Positions 1-6,788 of a stretch of 7,962 bases of DNA are shown one piece after another; positions within the stretch are counted from its first letter, which is position 1; each line of letters begins with the position of its first letter. The notes beneath the pieces were generated by a model. That model saw nothing but the letters and a program-made list of their open reading frames with translations. It did no database searches and was not told where the DNA came from. This DNA is from Actinomycetota bacterium (lineage in GTDB: Bacteria > Actinomycetota > Acidimicrobiia > Acidimicrobiales > Iamiaceae), in assembly GCA_017882935.1 (NCBI GenBank), contig JADGOP010000090.1:1-7962 (forward strand), read 5' to 3'. A program made the translations under genes and the position numbers.

Positions 1-1
1 G

Positions 2-241
2 ACCGCCGCCTGGGACCCCGACGGGGTGTCGGCCGAGGCCGCCCTCGAGGCACGAGCGCGCGCCGCGGCCCTGGTGGAGGTGGCGCACGCCCGGATGGGA
101 CGGGCCCGCCGGGCCTTCTACGCCATCGACCCCCGCTCGCCGGGCCGGCGCCTGGGCGGTGTCGAGCGCAGCCGTCCGGCACGGCGACGCCGCGGCGCTC
201 CGGTGCTGGGGCCCCGCCTGAGCGTCAGTCGTCGCGGTTGA
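2..241 (+). CDS. C-terminal end of an unrecognised protein (5' end outside window)
   Basis: An open frame enters from the left edge (first full codon at position 2) and stops with TGA at 239-241, giving about 79 residues. Codons in this frame are strongly G/C-ending, as in neighbouring genes, which supports real coding. The first 45 or so residues are Ala/Glu/Arg-rich and helical in character, leading to a FYAIDP segment. The remaining 30-odd residues are a low-complexity Arg/Pro/Gly tail. I do not recognise a domain. The frame overlaps the convergent DUF3040 gene by 17 bp, so either the two genes overlap at their 3' ends or this frame's tail is fortuitous. An internal ATG at 26 exists, but the frame is open upstream of it, so a start outside the window is more likely. 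Confidence 0.45.
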   Translation, partial: TAAWDPDGVSAEAALEARARAAALVEVAHARMGRARRAFYAIDPRSPGRRLGGVERSRPARRRRGAPVLGPRLSVSRRG

Positions 242-605
242 AGCGGTCGCGCATGCGCTGCTGGGTGCCGCCCAGGTAGTCGCGCAGCCCGCCGCTGCGA
301 GCGGAGCCGCTCACGTGCTCCCAGCCGGCGCGGCCCAGCTTGCGGGCGTTGCGCTCGAACCAGAGCGTGGCGGCGAGCATGACCACGAAGCCGCCGAATG
401 CCACCACGAACGACGTGGCGGTGGCGAGCGCCACGATCAGCACCACCACACCGAGGACGAACGCCGCGGTGGCCCACTTCATGCGGTTGAGCGCGTGCCG
501 CCACAGCGTGGTGTTCTCGAGCTCGCCCGCGAGCACGGGATCGTGCTCGAGGAACTGCTGCTCGATCTGGTGGAGGATCTTCTGCTCGTCTTCGGAGAGT
601 GGCAC
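225..605 (-). CDS. DUF3040 domain-containing small membrane protein
   Basis: The protein is 126 aa. The N-terminal MPLSEDEQKILHQIEQQF, followed by a DP(V)LA segment, is the typical opening of the actinobacterial DUF3040 family: a short acidic, helical cytoplasmic region before two membrane spans. Two hydrophobic segments lie at about residues 42-60 and 64-82, separated by a very short turn, so they form a hairpin in the membrane. The C-terminal 45 residues are basic, Gly/Arg-rich and probably cytoplasmic. The family has no established biochemical function. It is often found near dinB and the mra/cell-division cluster in Actinobacteria; here dinB is immediately upstream on the same strand. The start is GTG at 605-603, preceded by a purine-rich AAGGGGAAG ribosome-binding stretch about 8 nt upstream. 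It probably has its own promoter in the 121-bp gap. Confidence 0.9.
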   Translation of the reverse strand: MPLSEDEQKILHQIEQQFLEHDPVLAGELENTTLWRHALNRMKWATAAFVLGVVVLIVALATATSFVVAFGGFVVMLAATLWFERNARKLGRAGWEHVSGSARSGGLRDYLGGTQQRMRDRFNRDD

Positions 606-653
606 GCTTGCTTCCCCTTCGCCCCGCGTTCCCGTCTCACAGACCGATCAGTC

Positions 654-681
654 GGCGTAGGACGACGCGAGTCTCGCACAA
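654..681 (-). promoter_or_regulatory. Candidate promoter for the DUF3040 gene
   Basis: On the minus strand, a TTGTGC hexamer (681-676) is followed after 16 nt by TACGCC (659-654), a moderate fit to a housekeeping sigma-70/SigA-type -35/-10 pair. It lies about 50 nt before the GTG start, leaving room for a leader that carries the ribosome-binding site. The -35 overlaps one copy of a perfect 7-bp direct repeat, ACAACGT on the plus strand (678-684 and 695-701, 17 bp start to start). Assigned by eye only. Confidence 0.3.
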
Positions 682-726
682 CGTTTCGCAGTCGACAACG
701 TCGGGACGGAAGCCGTCAGCGGATGT

Positions 727-1983
<1,257 letters not shown>

Positions 1984-1990
1984 GGCGGGG

Positions 1991-2488
1991 TCACGGTCCG
2001 GCGAGACGGTTCACCGAGGCCTCCCGCAGCGTGGCGCCGTCGATGCGGTAGTCGAAGCGACGCGGCTGGGCCCAGCGCTCGGTGAGCCACTCGACGAGGG
2101 GCTCGCCGACCCAGGGGTGGCCCAGCGAGAGGCGCTCCGGGCAGGCGTCGAGGTGCACCCAGCCGGCGTCCACGACGATGCCGTCCGGGTCCTCGACGAC
2201 CAGCTCGCCGGTGTACTCGGCCGCGCGGTGCACCGAGGCCACGAGGTGCCAGCCGAGGTCGGGCGCCTCGATGACGACCTGGTAGAGCGGGGGCTCGGCC
2301 CACGCGGTGACCACGAAGCCGGTCTCCTCGAGCACCTCGCGCGTCAGGCCGTCGAGCACGCCCTCGTCGGCATCGATCACGCCGCCCGGGGGCGACCAGT
2401 CGAGCGACCCGTCGCGGCGGCGGTTGCACACCAGCAACACCCCCTCGGGTGCCTCCAGCACCGCCCCGGCCACGCGCCACTCCTTCAT
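1991..2488 (-). CDS. Nudix (MutT-like) hydrolase
   Basis: A 165-aa protein starting at ATG 2488-2486 (MKEWRVAGAVL), where the Nudix fold's first strand normally begins. A longer in-frame GTG start at 2533 would add only 15 non-conserved, Arg-rich residues. The Nudix box is perfect: G36-x5-E42-x7-R50-E51-V-L-E54-E55-T-G57-F58, so the Mg-binding catalytic helix is intact. The preceding LDWSPPGGV is the usual lead-in. Substrate cannot be read from the sequence; the family hydrolyses nucleoside diphosphates linked to other groups, including oxidised dNTPs, NDP-sugars and NADH. It is immediately upstream of dinB with a 7-nt gap and is probably co-transcribed, which hints at nucleotide-pool cleaning alongside translesion synthesis (inference). 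A possible leaderless start is suggested by an imperfect -10 (CACACT) 6 nt before the ATG. Confidence 0.92.
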   Translation of the reverse strand: MKEWRVAGAVLEAPEGVLLVCNRRRDGSLDWSPPGGVIDADEGVLDGLTREVLEETGFVVTAWAEPPLYQVVIEAPDLGWHLVASVHRAAEYTGELVVEDPDGIVVDAGWVHLDACPERLSLGHPWVGEPLVEWLTERWAQPRRFDYRIDGATLREASVNRLAGP

Positions 2489-2568
2489 CCACCAAGTGTG
2501 CCTGTTTTGCCGTCGAGCGCGTGCGGCTCGCACGCTCGCCGGGTTCTCGGGGTGGGCCGGCCCGCCTC

Positions 2569-2574
2569 TACGCT
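2569..2574 (+). promoter_or_regulatory. -10 hexamer TACGCT, leaderless-type promoter
   Basis: TACGCT fits the TANNNT consensus of actinobacterial -10 elements and ends 6 nt before the GTG at 2581, which would place the transcription start at or next to the start codon. No Shine-Dalgarno sequence lies between them. The -35 region is poor (a TTCTCG at 2544-2549 is 19 bp away). Confidence 0.45.
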
Positions 2575-2580
2575 CGAACC

Positions 2581-2913
2581 GTGGCCACGACCGACGAACG
2601 CCCCCTCGACGCCGCGGTCGCGCCGCGCTCGGCGCGGATCCTGGCGTTCGTGTCGGTGCTGATCGGCGGCGTGTGCGGTGGGCTCATCGGCTGGGCGTTG
2701 GTGCGCATCCAGGACACCGACCGTCGCCTCCACGTGACCCGCTACAACCCCGTCGGGCAGGGCCTCGGCCTGCTCGTCGGCGCCGTCATCGGGGCCGTCG
2801 GCGTCGCGGTGGTGGCGGTGCTGGTGCTGCGGGCCATGCAGGAGTGGCACACCATCCAGGAGGGCGGGAACCCCCGCACCGACGGTCCCCGCCGGTCCCC
2901 ACCCGTTCCTTGA
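2581..2913 (+). CDS. Small two-helix membrane protein, function unknown
   Basis: A 110-aa protein starting at GTG 2581. Residues 1-18 are polar and cytoplasmic-like with basic residues before the first hydrophobic span (about 19-42, Gly-rich). A short charged/polar connector, QDTDRRLHVTRYNP, is followed by a second Gly/Val-rich span (about 61-84) and a polar Pro/Arg-rich tail. Basic residues at the N-terminus fit both termini being inside. No enzymatic motif is visible and I do not recognise the family. The gene stands alone: it is divergent from the Nudix gene (92 bp between starts) and convergent with the PIG-L gene. Its TGA stop (2911-2913) lies within the left arm of a long inverted repeat. 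Codon use matches its neighbours, so I consider it a real gene. The start choice is supported by a -10 hexamer just upstream. Confidence 0.7.
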   Translation: MATTDERPLDAAVAPRSARILAFVSVLIGGVCGGLIGWALVRIQDTDRRLHVTRYNPVGQGLGLLVGAVIGAVGVAVVAVLVLRAMQEWHTIQEGGNPRTDGPRRSPPVP

Positions 2914-2957
2914 AGGAAACCCCACCCCTGAGGGGGAGTTCCCTTCAAAGAACGGGT
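2901..2957. terminator. Long inverted repeat between convergent genes, probable bidirectional terminator
   Basis: The left arm begins ACCCGTTCCTTGAAGG (2901-2916) and the right arm ends CCTTCAAAGAACGGGT (2942-2957). The outer 20 bp pair with only two mismatches, and the inner part is C-rich against G-rich around a small TGA-containing loop near 2929-2931. The element sits where the 2581-2913 gene meets the PIG-L gene (stop at 2972-2970), as expected for a terminator serving both strands. Neither side has a T-tract, which is common for actinobacterial terminators. The stop codon of the plus-strand gene is inside the stem. Confidence 0.7.
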
Positions 2958-2969
2958 GGAGGTCGGCGG

Positions 2970-3677
2970 TCAGTGCGAGGTGATGCGGCGGAAGGCCTCG
3001 GCGGCGTCGATGCCCGCCTCGTGCCCGGCTTCGTGCGCCCGCCCCTCGACCAGGTCGTCGACCCAGTCCTCGGCACCCGCCAGCTGGCTCGCGTGGCACC
3101 GCAGCGCCGCCGCCTTGGCGGCGAGGGAGGTGCTGATGTCGACGTAGCAGTCGGCTTCGAGGGTGCCCGACAGGAGCAGCGCACCCACGCGGTGCGGGGG
3201 GCCGGCATCGGGGAAGTAGAGCGGGCTCGCCGACGCGGGTGACACCGAGTCGAGCAGCGCGAAGCCCACCACCCGGTGGTCGCGGTGGTTCACGTAGCCG
3301 TCGCCGAAGAACACTGCGGTGGGGTCGTGGCCCAGCACCACGTCGGGGCGCCAGGTGCGGATGCGGTTGACCAGCGTGGCGCGCAGCTCGGCGGTGTTCT
3401 CGACCTCGCCGTCGGCGTGGCCCAGCACCTCGTGGCGGGCCACACCGAGGGCCGCCACGGCCGCCTCCACCTCGTCGGCGCGTGCTGCGGCCACGGTGGC
3501 CGGGTCGGCCGCGGGGTCGTGGCTGCCCTTGTCGCCCCGGGTGCACACCACCAGCGACACCTCGCAGCCCGCCGCGGCCCACCGGGCGAGGGTGCCTCCG
3601 CAGGCCACCTCGGCGTCGGCGGGGTGGGCGTAGACGGCGAGCGCCCGGTCGGGCACCTCGCTGAGCAGGTCGGGCAC
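2970..3677 (-). CDS. PIG-L/LmbE-family deacetylase-like protein with altered active site
   Basis: A 235-aa protein, a normal length for the family of zinc-dependent N-acetylglucosaminyl deacetylases that includes MshB (mycothiol synthesis) and LmbE. Strand-1 motif YAHPADAEVACGGTLARWA (16-34) keeps the zinc ligands H18 and D21. The general-base Asp of the usual HPDD motif is Ala at position 20 (codon GCC). The second zinc-site motif VNHRDHR (129-135) is present with H131/D133/H134. CTRGDKGS (45-52) and ALRCHASQL (191-199) are also family-typical. The substrate cannot be named. The Ala makes classical hydrolysis doubtful unless another residue takes over. The start is GTG at 3677-3675, with TAGGTT 6 nt upstream. 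It lies 23 bp downstream of the threonine aldolase gene on the same strand, so it may be both read through from there and separately transcribed. Confidence 0.85.
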   Translation of the reverse strand: MPDLLSEVPDRALAVYAHPADAEVACGGTLARWAAAGCEVSLVVCTRGDKGSHDPAADPATVAAARADEVEAAVAALGVARHEVLGHADGEVENTAELRATLVNRIRTWRPDVVLGHDPTAVFFGDGYVNHRDHRVVGFALLDSVSPASASPLYFPDAGPPHRVGALLLSGTLEADCYVDISTSLAAKAAALRCHASQLAGAEDWVDDLVEGRAHEAGHEAGIDAAEAFRRITSH

Positions 3678-3683
3678 GGGCGC

Positions 3684-3689
3684 AACCTA
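3684..3689 (-). promoter_or_regulatory. -10 hexamer TAGGTT, leaderless-type promoter for the PIG-L gene
   Basis: On the minus strand, TAGGTT (3689-3684) matches TANNNT and ends 6 nt before the GTG at 3677. This is the same geometry as at 2569-2574 on the other strand. It lies in the 23-bp gap after the aldolase gene, and any -35 would fall inside the aldolase 3' end, where I see no good match. Confidence 0.45.
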
Positions 3690-3700
3690 GTGCGGTGCGG

Positions 3701-4720
3701 TCAGGGAGCGGTGCGGATGGCGTCGAGCGCGCGGGCGAGCCCGTCGTCGTCGACGTCGAGGTGCGTGACGAAGCGGACCAGCCCCGGACCCACCGTGCCG
3801 GCGCGCACGCCCGAGGCGTGGAGGTGCGCCAGCAGCGCGGCTGCGTCGGGGTGGCCGAACAGCACGATGTTGGTGCGGACGTCGGTGGGGTCGATCGCGC
3901 CGGGCCACCGCTCGGCCACGGCCCCGGCGAGCTGCGCGGCCCGACGGTGGTCGTCGGCCAGCCGCTCGACGTGCTGGTCGAGCGCCACCAGCCCCGCGGC
4001 GGCCACGATGCCCGCCTGGCGCATGGAGCCGCCGAGGCGCTTGCGCTCGGACCGGGCCCGGTCGATGAGCTCGGCCGAGCCGGCCAGCAGCGACCCGACC
4101 GGCGCGCCGAGGCCCTTGGACAGGCAGCACGACACCGTGGTCGCGGCCGCCGACAGCTCGGCCGCCGGGACCCCCAGGGCGACCTCGGCGTGGAACAGGC
4201 GGGCACCGTCGAGGTGGACAGGCAGGCCGGGTGCGGCCAGCCGCTCGAGGTCGGCCGCCCCCCAGGGCGCGCCGCCGGCCATGAGGTGGGTGTTCTCGGC
4301 GAACACCGCGCTCACCTCGGGCCAGTGGTGGTCGCGCGCCTCGATCAGCCAGGACAGCTCCTCGTGCGACGGGATGCCACCCGGGTCGTCGACCGCGTGC
4401 AGCTGCGCCGAGGCGTTCACGCCCGCCGCACCGGCCTCGTGCGCGATGACGTGCTGGCGGCGGCCGGCCACGACCAGGGTGCCGGGCCGTCCGAGCAGGC
4501 GCAGGGCGACCTGGTTGGCCATGGTCCCGGAGGGGACGTACATCGCGGCAGCGCGGCCGAGGCGTGCCGCGACGCGGGCCTCGAGGGCGTTCACCGTCGG
4601 GTCCTCGCCGTAGCCGTCGTCGCCGACCTCGGCCTCGGCCATGGCGCGGCGCATGGCCTCGGTGGGCCGGGTCACCGTGTCGCTGCGCAGGTCGACGGGG
4701 GCCAGCGGGGCATCGGTCAC
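3701..4720 (-). CDS. ltaE: Low-specificity L-threonine aldolase (beta-eliminating lyase family, PLP-dependent)
   Basis: A 339-aa fold-type I PLP enzyme expected to cleave L-threonine or L-allo-threonine to glycine and acetaldehyde in the cytoplasm. The N-terminal [18 protein letters not shown] (10-27) and [16 protein letters not shown] (32-47) are signature threonine-aldolase segments. [10 protein letters not shown] (64-73) binds the cofactor phosphate, and H90 in the [10 protein letters not shown] stretch is placed to stack on [13 protein letters not shown] (169-178) gives D171, which contacts the pyridine nitrogen. [13 protein letters not shown] (198-210) gives the Schiff-base lysine K202. 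GGSMRQAG (230-237) is also conserved. The length is normal and no residue seems missing. The GTG start (4720-4718) places [15 protein letters not shown] at the N-terminus as in homologues; the frame stays open far upstream, but only through the antisense of the divergent gene. Related family members act on phenylserine or other beta-hydroxy amino acids, so stereospecificity is unknown. Confidence 0.93.
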   Translation of the reverse strand: MTDAPLAPVDLRSDTVTRPTEAMRRAMAEAEVGDDGYGEDPTVNALEARVAARLGRAAAMYVPSGTMANQVALRLLGRPGTLVVAGRRQHVIAHEAGAAGVNASAQLHAVDDPGGIPSHEELSWLIEARDHHWPEVSAVFAENTHLMAGGAPWGAADLERLAAPGLPVHLDGARLFHAEVALGVPAAELSAAATTVSCCLSKGLGAPVGSLLAGSAELIDRARSERKRLGGSMRQAGIVAAAGLVALDQHVERLADDHRRAAQLAGAVAERWPGAIDPTDVRTNIVLFGHPDAAALLAHLHASGVRAGTVGPGLVRFVTHLDVDDDGLARALDAIRTAP

Positions 4721-4727
4721 CGCGTCG

Positions 4728-4733
4728 AGGCTA
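4728..4733 (-). promoter_or_regulatory. -10 hexamer TAGCCT, leaderless-type promoter for the threonine aldolase gene
   Basis: On the minus strand, TAGCCT (4733-4728) fits TANNNT and ends 7 nt before the GTG at 4720. The whole divergent gap to the IMPase start is only 31 bp, so any -35 for this promoter must lie around or inside the 5' end of the neighbouring coding region. Promoters for the two genes must therefore overlap. Confidence 0.4.
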
Positions 4734-4751
4734 CCGAGGCACGATGGAGGC

Positions 4752-5567
4752 GTGACCGACGCCGCGACGCACCCCCCTGCCCCCGCCGACTTGCTCGACC
4801 TGGCCCAGGGCCTCGCCACCCGGGCGAGCGACCACCTGCTCGTGGCCGTCCAGCAGGCGCACCACGAGTCGAGCACCAAGACCAGCGCCACCGACCTGGT
4901 CACCGAGACCGACCGGGCCGTCGAGCAGCTCATCGTCGAGGGCCTCCGCCAGGCCCGCCCCCACGACGGCATCGACGGCGAGGAGGGTGCCCGCACCGAG
5001 GGCTCGTCCGGCGTCCACTGGTTCGTCGATCCGATCGACGGCACCACCAACTTCTGGTACGGCCTGCCGGGGTTCAACGTGTCGATCGCCGCAGCGGTCG
5101 ACGACTCCGTGGTGGCGGGGGTGGTGGTCGACGTGCTGCGCGCCGAGGTCTTCACCGCCACGGTCGGCGGCGGGGCGCACGTCAACGGCCGGGCCGTCCA
5201 CTGCACGGACCGGGCCGACCTGGCCCTGGCGCTCGTCACCACCGGCTTCTCGTACGAGGCCGAGCGCCGGCGCCGCCAGGCCGAGGTGCTGACCCGGGTG
5301 CTGCCCCGGATCCGCGACATCCGCCGCCTCGGCGCCGCGGCCACCGACCTCTGCCAGGTGGCGTGCGGCCGCGTCGACGCGTTCTGGGAGAAAGGGCTGT
5401 CGACCTGGGACTATGCGGCGGGCGCCCTCATCGCGCGTGAGGCGGGCGCCCGGGTCGGCGACCTCTCGGGCGGCGCGCCGTCGTCGGCCATGACCGTCGC
5501 GGCGGCCCCGCCGATCTACGACGAGCTCGTTGCGCTGCTCACCGAGTCCGGTGCCGCCGATGCCTGA
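4752..5567 (+). CDS. Inositol monophosphatase-family phosphatase
   Basis: A 271-aa Mg-dependent phosphomonoesterase of the IMPase/SuhB/HisN superfamily. [20 protein letters not shown] (46-65) is the conserved N-terminal block. GEEG (76-79) gives metal-ligand E77. [15 protein letters not shown] (90-104) is the WxxDPxDGTxNF motif with D93 and D96. [17 protein letters not shown] (217-233) is the C-terminal WDxAAG motif with D220. [21 protein letters not shown] (191-211) is also typical, so all catalytic positions are intact. The substrate could be inositol-1-phosphate, histidinol phosphate or another sugar phosphate; sequence alone does not decide. The GTG start at 4752 gives [15 protein letters not shown] stretch lies immediately before it with only one nucleotide of spacing, which is unusually close for a ribosome-binding site. 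An open frame continues upstream to 4641, but only across the divergent aldolase gene. Confidence 0.92.
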   Translation: MTDAATHPPAPADLLDLAQGLATRASDHLLVAVQQAHHESSTKTSATDLVTETDRAVEQLIVEGLRQARPHDGIDGEEGARTEGSSGVHWFVDPIDGTTNFWYGLPGFNVSIAAAVDDSVVAGVVVDVLRAEVFTATVGGGAHVNGRAVHCTDRADLALALVTTGFSYEAERRRRQAEVLTRVLPRIRDIRRLGAAATDLCQVACGRVDAFWEKGLSTWDYAAGALIAREAGARVGDLSGGAPSSAMTVAAAPPIYDELVALLTESGAADA

Positions 5568-5584
5568 CGGCACCTCTCGCCGTC
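5566..5584 (+). terminator. Small hairpin at the end of the IMPase gene
   Basis: GACGGC (5566-5571), a 7-nt loop and GCCGTC (5579-5584) form a perfect 6-bp G/C stem beginning within the TGA stop codon (5565-5567). No T-run follows. It is a weak intrinsic terminator candidate between the IMPase and STAS genes. Confidence 0.35.
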
Positions 5585-5596
5585 CTCCGGTGGGGT

Positions 5597-5629
5597 CACG
5601 TAGCGGATCACCCCGATGCGCCACGTAGC
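5597..5629. repeat. 8-bp direct repeat CACGTAGC, two copies
   Basis: CACGTAGC occurs at 5597-5604 and 5622-5629, 25 bp start to start, in the 137-bp gap before the STAS gene. A related CACG core recurs in the palindrome at 5653-5662. This could be a regulator binding array or chance in GC-rich DNA. Confidence 0.3.
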
Positions 5630-5650
5630 CGTTGCCCCATCGACACGCGA

Positions 5651-5679
5651 ATGACACGTGTCTGAAACCGCGCTGTGGT
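5651..5679 (+). promoter_or_regulatory. Candidate promoter with overlapping palindrome, STAS gene
   Basis: ATGACA (5651-5656, one base off TTGACA) is followed after 17 nt by TGTGGT (5674-5679, a weak -10). This would put transcription start near 5686, shortly before a GAAGG ribosome-binding site (5690-5694). The perfect 10-bp palindrome GACACGTGTC (5653-5662) overlaps the -35, the position of a repressor operator. Both assignments are by eye. Confidence 0.3.
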
Positions 5680-5704
5680 GAACGCCGCCGAAGGTTGAAG
5701 CGTG

Positions 5705-6055
5705 ATGGCTGCCCCCCCGCCCACCTCTTCTTCCGCCGCGCCCCCAGGCCCTGACCCGAACGGATCCGCCGCCGGCGAGGTCCGTTGCGAGGAGGTCGAC
5801 GGGTCCGTCGTGCTCTCCGTCAGCGGTCCCCTGGACGACGCGGCAGGCCGATCCCTGGTCGCCGCGCTCCAGTCCACGGTGGCCGATGCCCCGCCACGCG
5901 TCGACATCGACCTGGCCGAGGTCTGCGGCTTCACCTCTGCCGGAGCGGCCGCGCTGGGCGAGTGTCGCAGCTACGCCGACCACCTCCCCGAAGGGCTCCA
6001 CTACCGCACCGTGCAGGGCCCCGGGCAGGACGCGTTCCTCGCCGCGTTCGAGTAG
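5705..6055 (+). CDS. STAS-domain protein (anti-sigma factor antagonist-like)
   Basis: A 116-aa protein from ATG 5705; the GTG immediately before it (5702) would add one residue, and GAAGG at 5690-5694 serves either. Residues 1-24 are a Pro/Ala/Ser-rich flexible leader. Residues 25-115 resemble a STAS fold: SVVLSVSGPLDDAAGRSLVAAL (34-55) matches the opening strand, GxLD turn and first helix, and VDIDLAEVCGFTSAGAAALGEC (66-87) matches the DLxxVxFxDSSGLxxL strand-loop-helix. In SpoIIAA-like proteins the DSSG loop carries the regulatory phospho-serine. Here it reads TSAG (77-80), so the acidic residue is lost while one Ser (S78) remains, and phospho-switching is uncertain. No anti-sigma kinase or sigma gene is in view. 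It lies upstream of a two-component pair on the same strand, separated by a 50-bp gap with a hairpin. A role in partner switching or in sensing is possible but unproven. Confidence 0.75.
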   Translation: MAAPPPTSSSAAPPGPDPNGSAAGEVRCEEVDGSVVLSVSGPLDDAAGRSLVAALQSTVADAPPRVDIDLAEVCGFTSAGAAALGECRSYADHLPEGLHYRTVQGPGQDAFLAAFE

Positions 6056-6058
6056 TTC

Positions 6059-6073
6059 TGGGGGCGTCCCCCA
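6059..6073 (+). terminator. GC hairpin after the STAS gene
   Basis: TGGGGG (6059-6064), loop CGT and CCCCCA (6068-6073) form a perfect 6-bp stem 3 nt after the STAS stop codon (6053-6055). No T-tract follows. It may attenuate read-through into the two-component genes. Confidence 0.4.
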
Positions 6074-6105
6074 TCGACCCCCTCCGATAGGGCACGATCT
6101 AGGGC

Positions 6106-6786
6106 GTGGGAACGCGCATCTTGACGGTCGAAGACGACGAGCGCATCCGCACCGCGGTGAAGCTGGCACTCGAGGCCGAGGGCTGGCAGGTGGAGGAAGC
6201 AGCCGGCGGCGAGGAGGCGCTCGAGTCGTTCGAGCAGCGTCCGAGCGACGTCGTGCTCATCGACATCATGCTTCCCGACATCGACGGCTTCGAGGTCTGC
6301 CGCGCCATCCGCCGCAACAGCGACGTCCCGATCGTCATGGTCACCGCCCGTGACGACACCCACGACGTGGTCGCCGGCCTCGAGGCGGGCGCCGACGACT
6401 ACCTCACCAAGCCCTTCGCCCCCAAGGAGCTGTCGGCGCGCATCCGCGCCCTGCTGAGGCGGGTGCGTCCCACCGAGCCCGGCAGCGCCCACCTGCGCTT
6501 CGGCGACCTCGAGATCATCCCCGACGAGGGTGTCGTGCGGCGCTCGGGCGTCGAGGTGCACCTCACCAAGACCGAGTTCCGCCTGCTGGTCGAGCTGGCC
6601 TCCAGCCCCGGCCGGGTGTTCAGCCGCGAGGTGCTGCTCGAGCGGGTCTGGGGCTACGACTACTTCGGCGACGGCCGTCTCGTCGACGTGCACGTCCGCC
6701 GCCTGCGCACCAAGGTCGAGCACGACGCGGCGAACCCGCGCCACGTCGTCACCGTGCGGGGCCTCGGCTACAAGCTCCAGACCTGA
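6106..6786 (+). CDS. OmpR/PhoB-family DNA-binding response regulator (MtrA-like)
   Basis: A 226-aa two-domain regulator, normal for the subfamily. The receiver domain (about 4-117) has the acidic pocket E9/D10/D11, phospho-acceptor D53 in VLIDIMLPDIDG, switch Thr T80 in VMVTARD, and K102 in YLTKPF. The C-terminal winged helix (about 127-226) shows LTKTEFRLLVELASSPGRVF, then VWGYDYFGDGRLVDVHVRRLRTKVE and the final HVVTVRGLGYKLQ, close to MtrA and related actinobacterial regulators. Phosphorylated by the kinase encoded 2 nt downstream, it should bind direct-repeat sites as a dimer. The GTG start at 6106 gives MGTRILTVEDD, the expected beginning. Upstream CGATCT (6095-6100) lies 5 nt before the GTG and is only a weak -10. 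Orthology to mtrA is not proven, because the downstream lpqB-type gene that would support it is outside the window. Confidence 0.95.
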   Translation: MGTRILTVEDDERIRTAVKLALEAEGWQVEEAAGGEEALESFEQRPSDVVLIDIMLPDIDGFEVCRAIRRNSDVPIVMVTARDDTHDVVAGLEAGADDYLTKPFAPKELSARIRALLRRVRPTEPGSAHLRFGDLEIIPDEGVVRRSGVEVHLTKTEFRLLVELASSPGRVFSREVLLERVWGYDYFGDGRLVDVHVRRLRTKVEHDAANPRHVVTVRGLGYKLQT

Positions 6787-6788
6787 GG

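Noticed and set aside
160..224. Arg/Pro-rich tail of the left-edge frame as a separate DNA-binding domain
   Set aside because: Low-complexity composition is expected from GC-rich sequence near a gene end; no fold or motif supports it.
672..688. Palindrome-like stretch upstream of DUF3040 resembling an SOS box
   Set aside because: Only loosely similar (several mismatches in both half-sites), and it is downstream of dinB, not in front of it.
2489..2580. Possible LexA/SOS box upstream of the Nudix-dinB pair
   Set aside because: I looked for the actinobacterial TCGAAC-N4-GTTCGA pattern. Only a lone half-site (TCGAAC, 2574-2579) is present, without the matching partner.
2485..4206. 573-codon minus-strand open frame across several genes
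   Set aside because: Runs through the inverted repeat and out of frame through the aldolase and PIG-L genes; composition is Arg/Pro-rich shadow sequence.
3695..5440. 581-codon plus-strand open frame across the aldolase and IMPase genes
   Set aside because: It overlaps two genes with complete catalytic motifs in other frames and yields only low-complexity Arg/Gly-rich sequence.
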